A DNA stretch of 64,000 bases from Vagococcus penaei (GCF_001998885.1 NZ_CP019609.1:856001-920000); one strand, 5' to 3'; shown: positions 52,491 through 64,000, counted from the first letter of the stretch. Notes: generated by a model not told the origin, from the letters alone. A program made the numbers and translations.

Positions 52491-54227
52491 ATGTTCTCAC
52501 TACTAAAATACGCTAAAAATTACCGTAAAGAATTAATTTTAGGCCCCTTATTCAAGTTATTCGAAGCTATTTTTGAACTATTACTACCAATTTGTATGGC
52601 TCGTTTAATTGACCAAGGAATTAATCAACAACACCGACCGGCTATCTTATTCTATGGTGGTTTAATGCTCTTGATGTCTGTCATTGGTTTAGGCTGTGTT
52701 CTCATTTGCCAATACTACGCTTCCGTTGCTTCCCAAGGTTTTGGGACTGAACTTAGAAAAGAAATGATGCACAAAATCAATCAGTTTTCTCATAAGGAAT
52801 TAGATGAAGTTGGCACGTCAACATTGGTAACGCGTATGACAAATGATATTAATCAACTTCAGCTAGCTTTAGCAATGCTCATTCGTTTAGTCATCCGAGC
52901 ACCTTTTTTGAGTATTGGTTCAATTATTATGGCATTTTACATTGACCCACAATCGGCTGTCATCTTTTTAATTGTGCTACCTTTATTTTCTTTGCTTTTA
53001 TATATTATTATTAAACGGACTGTCCCCTTGTATAAAAACGTCCAGCAAACTATTGATCATCTCAATGAAGATGTTGCCGAAAATTTATCAGGTGTCCGTG
53101 TAATTCGTTCATTCGCTAAAACTCACGACCGTGAAACGCAATTCATTGCTATTAGCAATAATTTAGCTAACGCTTATATCCGTGTAGCAAACTGGTCAGC
53201 AAATTTAAATCCACTGACAACTTTTATGATGAATAGTGCTGTAATTGCCTTACTCTATTTTGGTGGTTTATCCGTCAACTCTGGCAGACTACAGCAAGGT
53301 GATGTCTTAGCTTTGATTAATTACATGACCCAAATGCTGTTAGCCTTAATTGTTGTGTCCAATTTAGTCGTTATTTTCACCCGTGCAGCTGCTTCCAATC
53401 AGCGAGTGATGGCCATTTTAGCAATCGAACCTGTGATTCAAACCGATAATCATAGTAATGATACTTCTTGGCAAGCAGACTCTGCCATAAAGTTTACCAA
53501 TATTAGCTTTCGCTACACAGAAAAATCTGGTGCAGCTTTACAGAATATTTCGTTCTCAGTAAAAAAAGGACAAACATTAGGTATCACTGGACCAACTGGA
53601 AGTGGTAAAAGTACTCTAGTTGACCTTATTCCTAAATTTTATACTGCAACGTCTGGTACGATAACTATTAATAATCACCCAATTGACGATTACACAACTG
53701 GTGAACTAAGACAACATATCGCTGTCGTCCCACAAGTCAGTCAATTATTTAGCGGGACTATTCGTAGTAACTTACTCTTAGGAAATCCTAAAGCAACAGA
53801 TGCTGATTGCCTGAAAGCACTAACTATCGCTCAATGCGATGACTTTGTACTCAATTTAGCTAATGGGCTTGATGAACCTGTTCAAGCACGAGGTAAAAAT
53901 TTTTCTGGTGGGCAACGTCAACGCTTGACCATTGCCCGTGCATTAGTCGCACAACCGGATATCTTAATTCTTGATGACAGTCTAAGTGCCTTAGATTATA
54001 AAACTGATTTGGCTCTACGCCAAGCACTTAAAACCCAACTTAGTAAATTGACCCTAATCATCGTTTCGCAGCGGATGTCATCAATTGAACATGCGAATAG
54101 TATTCTAGTCCTAGATGATGGCCGGGAAGTCGGATTAGGTACTCATCATGAATTACTAGAAAATTCAATAGTTTACCAAAAACTCGTACAATCACAACAG
54201 CAAACGACAACAAAAGGTGGTGAGTAA
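52491..54227 (+). CDS. Heterodimeric ABC exporter subunit 1 (degenerate ATP site)
   Basis: The 578-residue protein is a type IV exporter half: six membrane helices (about 1-310) followed by an ATPase domain. Walker A is GPTGSGKST and the signature FSGGQRQRL is intact. The Walker B is ILDDSLSALD, with Asp in place of the catalytic Glu, and the switch His is Gln (VSQRM). This is the LmrC/BmrC-like half in which the non-hydrolysing site lies. SD is AAAGGAG. It is directly followed by the second subunit gene. Substrates are unknown; multidrug export is common for this type. Confidence 0.92.
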   Translation: MFSLLKYAKNYRKELILGPLFKLFEAIFELLLPICMARLIDQGINQQHRPAILFYGGLMLLMSVIGLGCVLICQYYASVASQGFGTELRKEMMHKINQFSHKELDEVGTSTLVTRMTNDINQLQLALAMLIRLVIRAPFLSIGSIIMAFYIDPQSAVIFLIVLPLFSLLLYIIIKRTVPLYKNVQQTIDHLNEDVAENLSGVRVIRSFAKTHDRETQFIAISNNLANAYIRVANWSANLNPLTTFMMNSAVIALLYFGGLSVNSGRLQQGDVLALINYMTQMLLALIVVSNLVVIFTRAAASNQRVMAILAIEPVIQTDNHSNDTSWQADSAIKFTNISFRYTEKSGAALQNISFSVKKGQTLGITGPTGSGKSTLVDLIPKFYTATSGTITINNHPIDDYTTGELRQHIAVVPQVSQLFSGTIRSNLLLGNPKATDADCLKALTIAQCDDFVLNLANGLDEPVQARGKNFSGGQRQRLTIARALVAQPDILILDDSLSALDYKTDLALRQALKTQLSKLTLIIVSQRMSSIEHANSILVLDDGREVGLGTHHELLENSIVYQKLVQSQQQTTTKGGE

Positions 54228-54231
54228 TGGT

Positions 54232-55965
54232 ATGCCAAATTATGTGACACGCTATTTACATTTCTTAACCAATTATAAGTTAGCTATGATTTTAGCGATG
54301 GGGTTAGGTCTCGTTAACGGAACCATCCTCGTCTTATCAACGCTCTATATTGGGAAAGCAATTGACACCATGGCACAACAACATCATGTAGCGTTCAATC
54401 AGCTGAGTACCATCCTGATTCTATTACTAATAATGACCTTAGCAAATAGCTTCTCGCAATTAATGATCCAACGTCTAGGAAATCGCGTAGCTTACTTATC
54501 CACAGCTAAATTCCGCCAGGCGACTTTTACACATGTGAATAAGTTACCGATTCGTTATTTTGATCAACACTCACATGGGGATATTATGAGTCGTTTTAGT
54601 AATGATTTAGATTTAATTTCGGATGCTACGCTAACAATTTTTAACAGTATCTTCTCTGGTCTGACCATCATTCTGATTTCTTTCATTGCGATGCTCTTTT
54701 TAAGTCCTGTACTGACAGGTGTTGTTCTGCTATCGACTATCTTAATGGCCTTAACTAATTGGCTAATTGCAAAATATAGCCAACAGTCATTTGCTGATCA
54801 GCAACAAAAAGTAGGCGAAATAACTGGCTACATTTCAGAAGTCATTCCCCAACAAAAGCTAATCAAAGCCTATCGTCATGAAGCAGAAGTTGAAACAACA
54901 TTCAATCAACTAAACCAACAACTAAAAAAAATTGGGCAACGAGCTCAATTTATCTCATCATTGACTAATCCACTCTCACGCTTTATTGATCACTTAGGGT
55001 ACGTTGCCATTGGGAGTATTGGTGGTCTACTGATTTTAGCCAATTCAGCGACAATGTCTGTTGGTATTATCTCTAGTTTTATTTTATATTCAGGCCAATT
55101 TTCTAAACCGTTAATTGAATTGTCTGGAATGATGACTCAAATTCAATCCGCACTCGCTGGTTTAAAACGTATTGATCAACTCTTTAATGAACAACCAGAA
55201 ATTAATACAGGACAACAAACATTAGAGAATTGTATAGGGGAAGTTGACTTTCAACATGTTTCTTTTAGCTATCAAGCAGAGAGACCCTTAATTACTGACT
55301 TTAATTTATCAGTTAAACCAGGACAAACCGTTGCGATTGTCGGAAAAACTGGAGCTGGGAAATCAACGCTAGTTAATCTGTTACTTCGCTTTTACGATTG
55401 TGATTCTGGCGATATTTTATTAGATGGTGTGTCCATTTATCAGCTTCCAAAAGATGTACTTCGACAACAATTTGGGATGGTCTTACAAGATACTTGGTTA
55501 TTCCATGGGACCCTTCGTGAGAATTTAACATTAGGTAATCCTTCGGCAACTGAGCACTTAATCCAGAAATCTTGCGAGGATGCTTCTATTGAGCACTTTA
55601 TAAAATCCTTACCAGATGGCCTGGACACTATTATTGGTGAAGGAAACTTATCCTTATCTGATGGACAAGAACAACTACTAACAATTGCTCGAACAATGAT
55701 TAGTCAACCAAATATGTTAATTTTAGATGAAGCGACTAGCTCGATTGACTCGTTAACCGATGAATTAATTCAATCCGCTTTGGCCAAACTAATGACTGGG
55801 CGTACTAGCTTTATTATTGCCCATCGTTTAACGACAATTAAAAATGCAGATTTGATTATTGTCATGGATCAAGGACAAGTTGTTGAGACAGGTACACACG
55901 ATAACTTACTAAAAAAACAAAACGGATTTTATCAACAATTATATCAAGCACAATTTACAAAATAA
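54232..55965 (+). CDS. Heterodimeric ABC exporter subunit 2 (canonical ATP site)
   Basis: The 577-residue protein has six membrane helices and an ATPase domain with Walker A GKTGAGKST, canonical Walker B LILDEATSSID and switch His in IAHRL. Its own signature is altered, LSDGQEQ instead of LSGGQ. Combined with subunit 1, this yields one intact and one degenerate site, as in LmrCD and BmrCD. The start is taken at ATG 54232; GTG 54217 and 54220 are in-frame alternatives that overlap the end of subunit 1. It ends at a terminator. Confidence 0.92.
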   Translation: MPNYVTRYLHFLTNYKLAMILAMGLGLVNGTILVLSTLYIGKAIDTMAQQHHVAFNQLSTILILLLIMTLANSFSQLMIQRLGNRVAYLSTAKFRQATFTHVNKLPIRYFDQHSHGDIMSRFSNDLDLISDATLTIFNSIFSGLTIILISFIAMLFLSPVLTGVVLLSTILMALTNWLIAKYSQQSFADQQQKVGEITGYISEVIPQQKLIKAYRHEAEVETTFNQLNQQLKKIGQRAQFISSLTNPLSRFIDHLGYVAIGSIGGLLILANSATMSVGIISSFILYSGQFSKPLIELSGMMTQIQSALAGLKRIDQLFNEQPEINTGQQTLENCIGEVDFQHVSFSYQAERPLITDFNLSVKPGQTVAIVGKTGAGKSTLVNLLLRFYDCDSGDILLDGVSIYQLPKDVLRQQFGMVLQDTWLFHGTLRENLTLGNPSATEHLIQKSCEDASIEHFIKSLPDGLDTIIGEGNLSLSDGQEQLLTIARTMISQPNMLILDEATSSIDSLTDELIQSALAKLMTGRTSFIIAHRLTTIKNADLIIVMDQGQVVETGTHDNLLKKQNGFYQQLYQAQFTK

Positions 55966-56003
55966 AAAAGTGATGACTCAGTGTAGTGAGTCATCACTTT
56001 TTT
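55964..56003. terminator. Bidirectional terminator between the ABC exporter and LURP-one genes
   Basis: AAAAAAGTGATGACTCA (55964-55980) and TGAGTCATCACTTTTTT (55987-56003) make a 17-bp stem with a 6-base loop. Confidence 0.88.
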
Positions 56004-56017
56004 ACTTACTTTTTTTA

Positions 56018-56521
56018 TTAAGCTATAACCACATTTGCAAAGTCACTATTCACAGAAAGTTCTTGTAGTAGCGCAATACCAGTAATCATACCGACACTTG
56101 CATCTGTATACTCTTCTTCAAAAATAGTTAATTCATAAGACGGTGCCCAAAGCATCCATTTTGGACGAACTTTTGATACCTTACGATAGCCTTTTAACAA
56201 TTCAAATTTAAAGTTTTTCCAATCATCAATTACGGTTAAATCATTTTTTTCAACTAGATTTCCAGTATGATTTTTTTCACCGTCAACATATGATAGTGTC
56301 GCAATTTCCATATTATTTGTATAAACAGTGACGTCCATTTGACTCGGAGTAATAGTTGATTCTATTGTTGATACTAGGTCATTAGTCATGTTATAAACAT
56401 TAATACTTACCGCATCAGGTACTGTATTTAATGTCATGTAATATTCAGCTTCTTCATTGCGATTTAAAACCACAATATCTTTATCTTCAAACAACATCTT
56501 TTTCACATACAACTGTTTCAT
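56018..56521 (-). CDS. LURP-one-related (Tubby-like fold) protein
   Basis: The 167-residue protein is mostly strands, with repeats of pattern YMTLN...ISINVYNMTNDLVSTIES and a late hydrophobic helix near residues 145-155 (VGMITGIALLQ). This order matches the LURP-one-related family of Firmicutes (YxjI-like), related to the Tubby C-terminal fold, with unknown function. Assignment is by pattern and is moderate. SD is AAAGGAGG. It stands alone between the ABC exporter and the HAD gene. Confidence 0.65.
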   Translation of the reverse strand: MKQLYVKKMLFEDKDIVVLNRNEEAEYYMTLNTVPDAVSINVYNMTNDLVSTIESTITPSQMDVTVYTNNMEIATLSYVDGEKNHTGNLVEKNDLTVIDDWKNFKFELLKGYRKVSKVRPKWMLWAPSYELTIFEEEYTDASVGMITGIALLQELSVNSDFANVVIA

Positions 56522-56590
56522 TTTAGTATCCTCCTTTAAGTAATAGCAACTTAGTTTTATTATAACATCTTTTATTATAATTTCTATAAT

Positions 56591-57277
56591 TTAGACCGCA
56601 TCTAACAATTCCTTTAGTTTGTTAATTTCTGAACATGACAAATTTGTCATTTCGTTGTAGTTATACCCAGGATTAAACCAAATTGCGTCAATTCCTGACC
56701 GGTTTGCTCCTAAAATATCAGAAGATAAACTGTCACCTATCATTACAACACTTGATAAATCAGTGATTCCCATTTGATTAAAAATATAGTCAAAAAAACG
56801 AACATCAGGCTTTTCAAAGCCAACTTCTTCTGAAATAAATAATTCTGTGAAATAATTCATCATCAGATTGTTCTCTAGTCGAGCTCGCTGAGTACGACCA
56901 ATCCCATTCGTTCCTGCCAATATTATATAACCTTGGTCCTTTAGTGTTTGTAACACAATATGAGCATCTTCTATACTATCTGCCCGCTCTTCTAAGAAAC
57001 GACGATATGTATCATCAGCTTGTGCTCCATCTACAGCAACACCTTGCGTCTCAAAAAATAGTTTAAATCGCGTATTAAGCAATGTTTCTTTTTTTATTGT
57101 ACCTTCTTCAAGCTTTTTCCATAATCCGTGGTTGATTTCTTTATAACGAGCAACCGTCTCATCATTATAGATGACTCCATATTTTGTAAAAATTTTTTTT
57201 AGTGCATAGGTTTCAGATAAACTAAAGTCTAATAGAGTATTGTCTAAATCAAAAATTAAATAATTATATTTCTTCAA
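56591..57277 (-). CDS. yjjG: HAD-family noncanonical pyrimidine nucleotidase (YjjG-like)
   Basis: The 228-residue HAD phosphatase has the catalytic motif FDLDNTLLD (Asp10 and Asp12), the four-helix cap, motif II in ILAGTNGIGRTQRARL, Lys in EEVGFEKPDVRFF and motif IV VMIGDSLSSDILGA. These match the YjjG/YfnB group that removes phosphate from modified or noncanonical pyrimidine nucleotides. The start is TTG after AAAGGACTGATTTT. It lies ~110 bases after mgsA, with a terminator between them. Confidence 0.88.
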   Translation of the reverse strand: MKKYNYLIFDLDNTLLDFSLSETYALKKIFTKYGVIYNDETVARYKEINHGLWKKLEEGTIKKETLLNTRFKLFFETQGVAVDGAQADDTYRRFLEERADSIEDAHIVLQTLKDQGYIILAGTNGIGRTQRARLENNLMMNYFTELFISEEVGFEKPDVRFFDYIFNQMGITDLSSVVMIGDSLSSDILGANRSGIDAIWFNPGYNYNEMTNLSCSEINKLKELLDAV

Positions 57278-57302
57278 AAAATCAGTCCTTTATTATAAAA
57301 AT

Positions 57303-57332
57303 CAAAAAAGATGACCTTTTTATCAGTCATCT
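57303..57332 (-). terminator. Terminator after mgsA
   Basis: GATGAC (57310-57315) and GTCATC (57326-57331) pair around a 10-base loop; the minus strand continues TTTTTTGATTTTT. Confidence 0.7.
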
Positions 57333-57388
57333 CCTATCTTACTTTATTTACTTACTGCTAAGCAAATTTTGACGCTCTTTTAATACAA

Positions 57389-57769
57389 TTAGTCCTCACC
57401 TAATAATGAAGCAAGCTCTTTTATTAATAAAATTGCCGTACTACGATTAGTTGCTAACGGTATTTCATAGACATCACATAAACGAATCAAAGCATTTACA
57501 TCTGGCTCATGTGGCTGTGCTGTTAGAGGATCTCTTAAAAAAATTACCATGTCCATCTCACGCTCAGATACACGTGCTCCAATTTGTTGGTCACCACCAA
57601 GTGGACCTGATTTAAAACGATGCACACTTAAATCTGTGTGCTCCATAATTTGCGTTCCTGTTGTGCCAGTCGCAAACAACTCTAATTTTTTTAATACTGA
57701 CTCATATTTCTGAGCTAAAATAATCATTTCTTTTTTCTTTTTATCATGTGCAATTAATGCAACTTTCAT
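57389..57769 (-). CDS. mgsA: Methylglyoxal synthase
   Basis: MgsA converts dihydroxyacetone phosphate to methylglyoxal and phosphate, a bypass used when sugar phosphates build up. The 126-residue protein has [18 protein letters not shown] (34-39), [12 protein letters not shown] (54-65) with the catalytic Asp60, the FLRDPL motif and the second Asp in [12 protein letters not shown] is AGGAGG. It is often next to dapB in Enterococcus; here it stands divergent from an msmX-type gene. Confidence 0.95.
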   Translation of the reverse strand: MKVALIAHDKKKKEMIILAQKYESVLKKLELFATGTTGTQIMEHTDLSVHRFKSGPLGGDQQIGARVSEREMDMVIFLRDPLTAQPHEPDVNALIRLCDVYEIPLATNRSTAILLIKELASLLGED

Positions 57770-57800
57770 TTAAATTCCTCCTTATGCAAGCGTTTTTGTA

Positions 57801-57827
57801 AAAGTGCCGAACTGAATGTGGCACTTT
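57801..57827. other. Hairpin in the mgsA/msmX divergent region
   Basis: AAAGTGCC (57801-57808) and GGCACTTT (57820-57827) pair perfectly. On the minus strand it is followed by TTACAAAAA, so a weak attenuator before mgsA is possible; a protein-binding site is equally possible. Confidence 0.35.
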
Positions 57828-57832
57828 GCCCA

Positions 57833-57862
57833 TTGTTAGTTTGGTTCACTTTCTATTATACT
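57833..57862 (+). promoter_or_regulatory. Promoter of the msmX-type gene
   Basis: TTGTTA (57833-57838), 18-base spacer and TATACT (57857-57862). Confidence 0.55.
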
Positions 57863-57899
57863 ATAGTCATCAAATGAAACGAAGAAAGTAGGAATTATA

Positions 57900-59006
57900 A
57901 TGGTTGAAATCGCTTTAAAACACATTCATAAAAAATACGAAAATAATCCAAACTACTCTGTAACAGACTTTAATTTAGATATTGCTGACCGTGAATTTAT
58001 TGTCTTTGTTGGCCCTTCTGGCTGTGGTAAATCAACAACACTACGTATGATTGCAGGTCTTGAAGATATTTCTGAAGGTGAATTATGGATTGGTGACCGT
58101 ATTGTAAATGACGTGGCACCTAAAGATCGTGATATCGCCATGGTATTCCAAAACTACGCTTTATATCCACATATGACTGTATTTGATAATATGGCATTTG
58201 GTCTAAAATTACGTAAATATGACAAAGCTGAAATCAAAAAACGTGTGGATAATGCTGCTGATATTTTAGGCTTAACTGAATACTTAAAACGTAAACCTGC
58301 TGCTTTATCTGGTGGTCAACGTCAACGTGTGGCTTTAGGTCGAGCAATCGTTCGTGATGCGAAAGTTTTCCTAATGGATGAGCCGTTATCCAACTTAGAT
58401 GCAAAATTACGGGTAGCGATGCGTGCTGAAATTGCTAAATTGCATCGTCGTTTAGAAACAACAACTATTTACGTTACCCATGACCAAACAGAAGCGATGA
58501 CAATGGCTGACCGGATTGTTATTATGAAGGACGGCTTCATCCAACAAATTGGTACGCCAAAAGAAGTTTATGATACACCTGTTAATGTCTTTGTTGCTGG
58601 CTTTATTGGTTCTCCAGCAATGAACTTCTTCAATGTTGTATTAGGTGAAGATGGTTATATTACTGATGATGCTAACCTACGCTTAGAAGTTCCAGAAGGA
58701 AAATTCAAAGTCTTAAGAGAAAAAGGTTATGTTGGTAAACCAATTATTTTTGGTATTCGTCCTGAAGATATCCACAGTGAAGAGATTGTTAAAGATGCTT
58801 CACCACACAGTTTGGTTCAGTCAGAAGTAGTAGTAGCTGAATTATTAGGGGCAGAAACAATGCTTTATACACGAACTGCTAATACTGAATTTATTTCAAA
58901 AGTTGATGCTCGTTCGGCTTATATACCAGGAGAAACAATTGAACTAGCTTTCAATTTAAATAAGAGCCATTTCTTTGATATGGAAACTGAATTAGTTATT
59001 CGCTAA
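57900..59006 (+). CDS. msmX: Sugar ABC transporter ATP-binding protein (MsmX/UgpC type)
   Basis: The 368-residue ATPase has Walker [10 protein letters not shown] (38-46), signature [17 protein letters not shown], Walker [16 protein letters not shown] and switch His in [11 protein letters not shown]-terminal OB-type regulatory domains (about 235-368) have the IFGIRPEDI motif. These are the marks of the MsmX/MalK/UgpC group. No permease or binding-protein gene is adjacent, consistent with a shared ATPase that serves several sugar importers, as MsmX does in Bacillus and streptococci. Confidence 0.92.
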   Translation: MVEIALKHIHKKYENNPNYSVTDFNLDIADREFIVFVGPSGCGKSTTLRMIAGLEDISEGELWIGDRIVNDVAPKDRDIAMVFQNYALYPHMTVFDNMAFGLKLRKYDKAEIKKRVDNAADILGLTEYLKRKPAALSGGQRQRVALGRAIVRDAKVFLMDEPLSNLDAKLRVAMRAEIAKLHRRLETTTIYVTHDQTEAMTMADRIVIMKDGFIQQIGTPKEVYDTPVNVFVAGFIGSPAMNFFNVVLGEDGYITDDANLRLEVPEGKFKVLREKGYVGKPIIFGIRPEDIHSEEIVKDASPHSLVQSEVVVAELLGAETMLYTRTANTEFISKVDARSAYIPGETIELAFNLNKSHFFDMETELVIR

Positions 59007-59063
59007 AAATAAAAAAATCAATCTAATAGACGATGTTGTCTACTAGATTGATTTTTTATTTTG
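59007..59063. terminator. Bidirectional terminator between msmX and the ECF S gene
   Basis: AAATAAAAAAATCAATCTAA (from 59008) pairs with the TAGATTGATTTTTTATTTT segment ending near 59063, with a loop around 59030-59038. It overlaps the last codons of the minus-strand gene. Confidence 0.82.
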
Positions 59064-59619
59064 CTTTAATAAAAATCGGAAATTTGAAACGGTAGCCAAT
59101 CCTTTGACCAATAAAATACGCTAGCCAACCATCAACTAAACTATGGATAAATCCACCGACACCGACTAATAGTAAAACTGTCACATAAAAACCAGCAGTA
59201 TAACTTGCGGCAGAAAGACCGCCAGTCATAAAGAAAATCATAACAACGAGCATTTCCATTGCAACATGGATCAACCCCATAACAAAGTTAAAAGCCATAA
59301 ACTTTTTAGTTGAAGTAATCACTTTAGGATTTTTTTGTAAATACCAAGCACCAATGACTGCAAAAATAATGTGGCTGAGTGCTCGAGTGGCAATCACTGG
59401 ATCAGGTAGTGTAATAAAAAACCCAAATGCGGTTCCTAAAGAGACGAGTGCCGCAACACTCGGTGAGACAAACATTGCTAAAAAGACAGGAACATGACTC
59501 GCTAAAGTAAAAGATGCCGGTCCAATGACTACTTTGACTGGCATTACCATGGGAATCATAATACCTAAAGCAATTAAAATTGCTGCATACGTTAATTGAC
59601 TAACTGACTGTGATTTCAT
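59056..59619 (-). CDS. ECF transporter S component (substrate unknown)
   Basis: The 187-residue protein has six hydrophobic segments with S-component features: AAILIALGIMIPMVMPVKVVIGP, SFTLASHVPVFLAMFVSP and a C-terminal FIHSLVDGWLAYFIG. It would use the shared ECF module. Similar proteins near rsmA in Enterococcaceae are annotated only as S components; I cannot name the vitamin, and no riboswitch precedes it. A clear promoter lies upstream. It is a single-gene unit. Confidence 0.85.
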   Translation of the reverse strand: MKSQSVSQLTYAAILIALGIMIPMVMPVKVVIGPASFTLASHVPVFLAMFVSPSVAALVSLGTAFGFFITLPDPVIATRALSHIIFAVIGAWYLQKNPKVITSTKKFMAFNFVMGLIHVAMEMLVVMIFFMTGGLSAASYTAGFYVTVLLLVGVGGFIHSLVDGWLAYFIGQRIGYRFKFPIFIKAK

Positions 59620-59649
59620 TTAATTTTCAACTCCGTTACCTTTTGAACA

Positions 59650-59678
59650 AATATATCTTATTATAACAGAGTTGTCAA
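59650..59678 (-). promoter_or_regulatory. Promoter of the ECF S component gene
   Basis: On the minus strand a perfect TTGACA (59673-59678), 17-base spacer and TATATT (59650-59655). Confidence 0.7.
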
Positions 59679-59698
59679 CAAACATTTTTTCTGGCACA

Positions 59699-60586
59699 CT
59701 ATTTTTTATTCGCTAATAGTGCATTAGCTAATCGACCAAATTCTTCAATGCTCAAGGTCTCACCACGACGTTTAGGATCAATTTCTGTTTCATCTAACGA
59801 TAATTGTAACCACTCTTTCGTTTCGTCTGTTTTACCAAAATGACTAGTTAAATTATTCCATAACGTTTTCCGTCGTTGAGCAAAAGCCGAACGTGTTAAT
59901 TGGAAAAAGAATTTTTCATCGACGACTTCAACTACCGGTGTTGTCCGACGAGTCAGTTTAATAATTGCAGAATCAACATTTGGTTGTGGAATAAACGCTG
60001 TTTTAGGTACAATAAACGCAACTTGTGCTTGCATATAATATTGTACAGCAATCGACAATGACCCATAGGCTTTTGTATTAGGTTTGGCTGTCATTCGATC
60101 AGCAACTTCTTTTTGCATCATTACAACCATTGTACTAACAGGTAAATCCGATAGTAACAAGTGCATCATAATTGGCGTTGTAATATAGTAAGGTAAATTA
60201 GCCACCACTTTGACATCTGACATCGACTCACCAAAAACTTGTCTAGCAGTTGTCGTGACATCAGCTTCTAAAACATCTTGATTGATAACCGTCACATTAT
60301 CATAAGGTGCCATTGTTTCTTCTAAAACTGGTATTAATCGTTGGTCAATTTCAAATGCTAAGACTTTACCAGCAGAACGTGCCAAGTGTTCTGTTAAAGC
60401 ACCGATACCTGGTCCTACTTCAATAACATTATCTGCTGCTGTTAAGTCAGCTGCAGCTGCGATGTTCCGTAAAATGTTGGGTTCCGTTAAAAAATTTTGC
60501 CCCAGACTTTTTTTAAATGAAAAGCCATGTGCCTCTAGTATTTGTTTCGTACGACTCGGTGTCGCAATATCACGATAATCCGTCAT
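59699..60586 (-). CDS. rsmA: 16S rRNA (adenine(1518)-N(6)/adenine(1519)-N(6))-dimethyltransferase
   Basis: RsmA (KsgA) dimethylates two adjacent adenines in the 3' hairpin of 16S rRNA. The 295-residue protein has [13 protein letters not shown] (27-38), the SAM loop [15 protein letters not shown], the catalytic [10 protein letters not shown] and the C-terminal helical domain with [11 protein letters not shown]. The start ATG follows TGGAGGAAAAA, within the last codons of rnmV, a 17-base overlap. The tatD-rnmV-rsmA order is the common Firmicutes arrangement. Confidence 0.96.
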   Translation of the reverse strand: MTDYRDIATPSRTKQILEAHGFSFKKSLGQNFLTEPNILRNIAAAADLTAADNVIEVGPGIGALTEHLARSAGKVLAFEIDQRLIPVLEETMAPYDNVTVINQDVLEADVTTTARQVFGESMSDVKVVANLPYYITTPIMMHLLLSDLPVSTMVVMMQKEVADRMTAKPNTKAYGSLSIAVQYYMQAQVAFIVPKTAFIPQPNVDSAIIKLTRRTTPVVEVVDEKFFFQLTRSAFAQRRKTLWNNLTSHFGKTDETKEWLQLSLDETEIDPKRRGETLSIEEFGRLANALLANKK

Positions 60587-61160
60587 TTTTTTCCTCCATT
60601 ATTACTTGTGTCAGAGCGTCCTGTAACGTTGACAAGTCAATTTGAAACATGTCTAACCTTTTACGTAACTGTTTGCCATTTGTATAACCGATACGCAAGA
60701 TATCACCTAATTGTTCACGGCGTTTTCGTGCATGTTTTCCTGCAATTAAACCAGAATAAATCAAATAGTCAGTGGGGATATCTGATTGATAGACCTCAGT
60801 TGTTGGTGTCGATACTAAGCGCAAGGCATCTAAAATAACCTCATCTGACGCGTGCTCCACGCCTAAACTCCCACCTTTTTTCTTTGGTACACTATTCTTG
60901 CGATTAATAAAAGCGTGTTTAGCTTGAGGGACAGCTTCCTGCACTTGTTTACGAATTTTTTCACCTGAAAAATCTGGGTCAGTAAAGATAATCACACCAC
61001 GGATTGTCTGAGCATGGCTAATTTTTTCAAGCGTTTCTTGATTGATGGCCGAACCATTTGTCTCAATAGTGTCAGCAATTACAACTTCTTGGATACGTTT
61101 GGTGTCGTCTTTTCCTTCAACAACAATAATCTCTTCAATTTGAATTTTGTCTTTTTTCAT
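60570..61160 (-). CDS. rnmV: Ribonuclease M5
   Basis: RNase M5 makes the final cuts in 5S rRNA maturation. The 196-residue protein has an N-terminal Toprim domain with [10 protein letters not shown] (11-20, catalytic Glu) and [14 protein letters not shown] (DxD, about 57-70). It also has the [12 protein letters not shown] segment and a C-terminal domain with [15 protein letters not shown]. Its ATG shares the last A of the tatD stop (TAATG), and its end overlaps rsmA, so the three are coupled. Confidence 0.95.
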   Translation of the reverse strand: MKKDKIQIEEIIVVEGKDDTKRIQEVVIADTIETNGSAINQETLEKISHAQTIRGVIIFTDPDFSGEKIRKQVQEAVPQAKHAFINRKNSVPKKKGGSLGVEHASDEVILDALRLVSTPTTEVYQSDIPTDYLIYSGLIAGKHARKRREQLGDILRIGYTNGKQLRKRLDMFQIDLSTLQDALTQVIMEEKNDGLS

Positions 61161-61927
61161 TAATTTAACCTAAATAACCGATGGGCATTTTCTCTTGTTT
61201 GGTTAGCTATTTGTTCATAACTTGATTCGCATAACTCAGCTAACTTATCCACAACATAATGTGTATAACCTGGTTCATTTCGTTTTCCACGATAAGGAAC
61301 AGGGGCTAAATATGGTGCATCGGTCTCAACTAATAACTTATCTAATGGAACTATTTTAGCAGCTGCTTGAACGTCTATCGCTTTTTTAAACGTAACAACA
61401 CCACTAAAAGAAATATGCATTCCTAAATCCAAAAATCGTTTAGCCCATTCATCATCACCACTAAAGCTATGCATAATACCTCCAATAGTATGAACACCTT
61501 CTGATTTTAAAATACGATAGGTATCTTCTATGGCATCACGCGTATGAATACTTATTGGTAAATTCATTTCTTTAGCAATAGCTATTTGACGGCGAAAGAC
61601 TTTTTCTTGCACATCTTTCGGGTCCTCCATCCAATGGTAATCCAGTCCAATTTCTCCTAGCGCAACGACTTTTTCACTTTGTAATAAGTGCTGTAATTTT
61701 TTTTCTACTTCTGGGGTATAACTTCCCGCCTCAGTCGGATGCCAACCGATAATACTATAGATAGTTGCATAACGTTGACTTAAAGCTAACGATTTTTCAA
61801 TGGTTGGTGTATCAAAACCAACAACTGCCATCTCTGTCACATCTAATTCACGTGCGCGCTCAATCACTGCCTCTAAATCATCAGCAAATTGTGGTACATT
61901 TAAATGAGTATGTGTATCAAATATCAT
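61160..61927 (-). CDS. tatD: TatD-family metal-dependent DNase
   Basis: The 255-residue TIM-barrel hydrolase has DTHTHLN (4-10, metal-binding His residues), the conserved Glu in [28 protein letters not shown] and the late Asp in [12 protein letters not shown]. TatD (YabD) enzymes act on DNA 3' ends. SD is AAGGAG. It is the first gene of tatD-rnmV-rsmA and lies downstream of metG on the same strand, separated by a terminator. Confidence 0.95.
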   Translation of the reverse strand: MIFDTHTHLNVPQFADDLEAVIERARELDVTEMAVVGFDTPTIEKSLALSQRYATIYSIIGWHPTEAGSYTPEVEKKLQHLLQSEKVVALGEIGLDYHWMEDPKDVQEKVFRRQIAIAKEMNLPISIHTRDAIEDTYRILKSEGVHTIGGIMHSFSGDDEWAKRFLDLGMHISFSGVVTFKKAIDVQAAAKIVPLDKLLVETDAPYLAPVPYRGKRNEPGYTHYVVDKLAELCESSYEQIANQTRENAHRLFRLN

Positions 61928-61959
61928 TTTTTGTCACTCCTTATCATGACTTATTTTAA

Positions 61960-62006
61960 CACAAAAGAAACGATTGAAAGTAGACTTTCGACCTTTCAAT
62001 CGTTTC
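61960..62006 (-). terminator. Terminator after metG
   Basis: GAAACGATTGAAAG (61967-61980) pairs with CTTTCAATCGTTTC (61993-62006); the minus strand continues TTTTGTGTT. Confidence 0.75.
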
Positions 62007-62013
62007 AACCAAT

Positions 62014-64000
<1,987 letters not shown>

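Overview
The window is about 64 kb of low-GC Firmicutes chromosome, and it looks like ordinary core genome of a member of the Lactobacillales. The 16S sequence, the ThiT, AdcCB and PurR-GlmU-Prs gene order, a demethylmenaquinone pair and an IspE gene without other MEP-pathway genes all suggest Enterococcaceae, possibly Vagococcus. The genus is my recognition of the 16S reading, not a database result. I see no prophage, insertion sequence, CRISPR array or plasmid genes. The only mobile-element-like gene is a serine recombinase homologue that has lost its active site.

Layout. Bases 1-3047 hold the promoter-proximal end of an rRNA operon on the minus strand (tandem promoters, 16S, tRNA-Ala, 5' part of 23S). 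Bases 3048-5907 are minus-strand housekeeping genes (S1-domain protein, cyclophilin, uridine kinase, degenerate recombinase), followed by a 634-base AT-rich stretch without a gene. Next come the infC-rpmI-rplT operon with an L20-type leader, a SulP transporter, a DUF421/DUF3290 membrane pair, nrnA-ytoI, the asd-dapA-rnjB operon and an ECF S component. The sbcD-sbcC-SNF2 operon follows, with sbcC broken by a frameshift. Bases 26-38 kb hold plsC, a tRNA methyltransferase/GIY-YIG pair, ispE, pyruvate oxidase, zinc uptake (adcCB), thiT with a TPP riboswitch, purR-glmU-prs, a cystine transporter and mscL. Bases 39-50 kb carry the M16 peptidase pair, RodZ-like protein and pgsA, then an AI-2E-family protein, a candidate small RNA/micro-ORF locus, the prenyl synthase, menA and NusG-II genes (demethylmenaquinone and possibly extracellular electron transfer), trhO and a cation/proton antiporter. 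The last part has a WalR-box-controlled 3D-domain wall enzyme, a deoxyribosyltransferase, a heterodimeric ABC exporter, mgsA, an msmX-type ATPase, an ECF S component and rsmA-rnmV-tatD-metG, with metG cut by the window edge.

Regulation can be read at several points: tandem rRNA promoters, the L20 leader with terminator, a TPP riboswitch, a Zur-like box before adcC, a palindromic PurBox before purR and a WalR box before the 3D-domain gene. Most convergent gene pairs share a long bidirectional hairpin terminator.

The most unusual items are: (1) a possible plus-strand small RNA at about 45.5-45.64 kb with a CCTCC hairpin loop, lying antisense to the ribosome-binding site of a 29-codon hydrophobic ORF; (2) the recombinase homologue with Asn in place of the catalytic Ser; and (3) two genes disrupted or extended at A7 runs, where one additional A would restore the expected reading in both.
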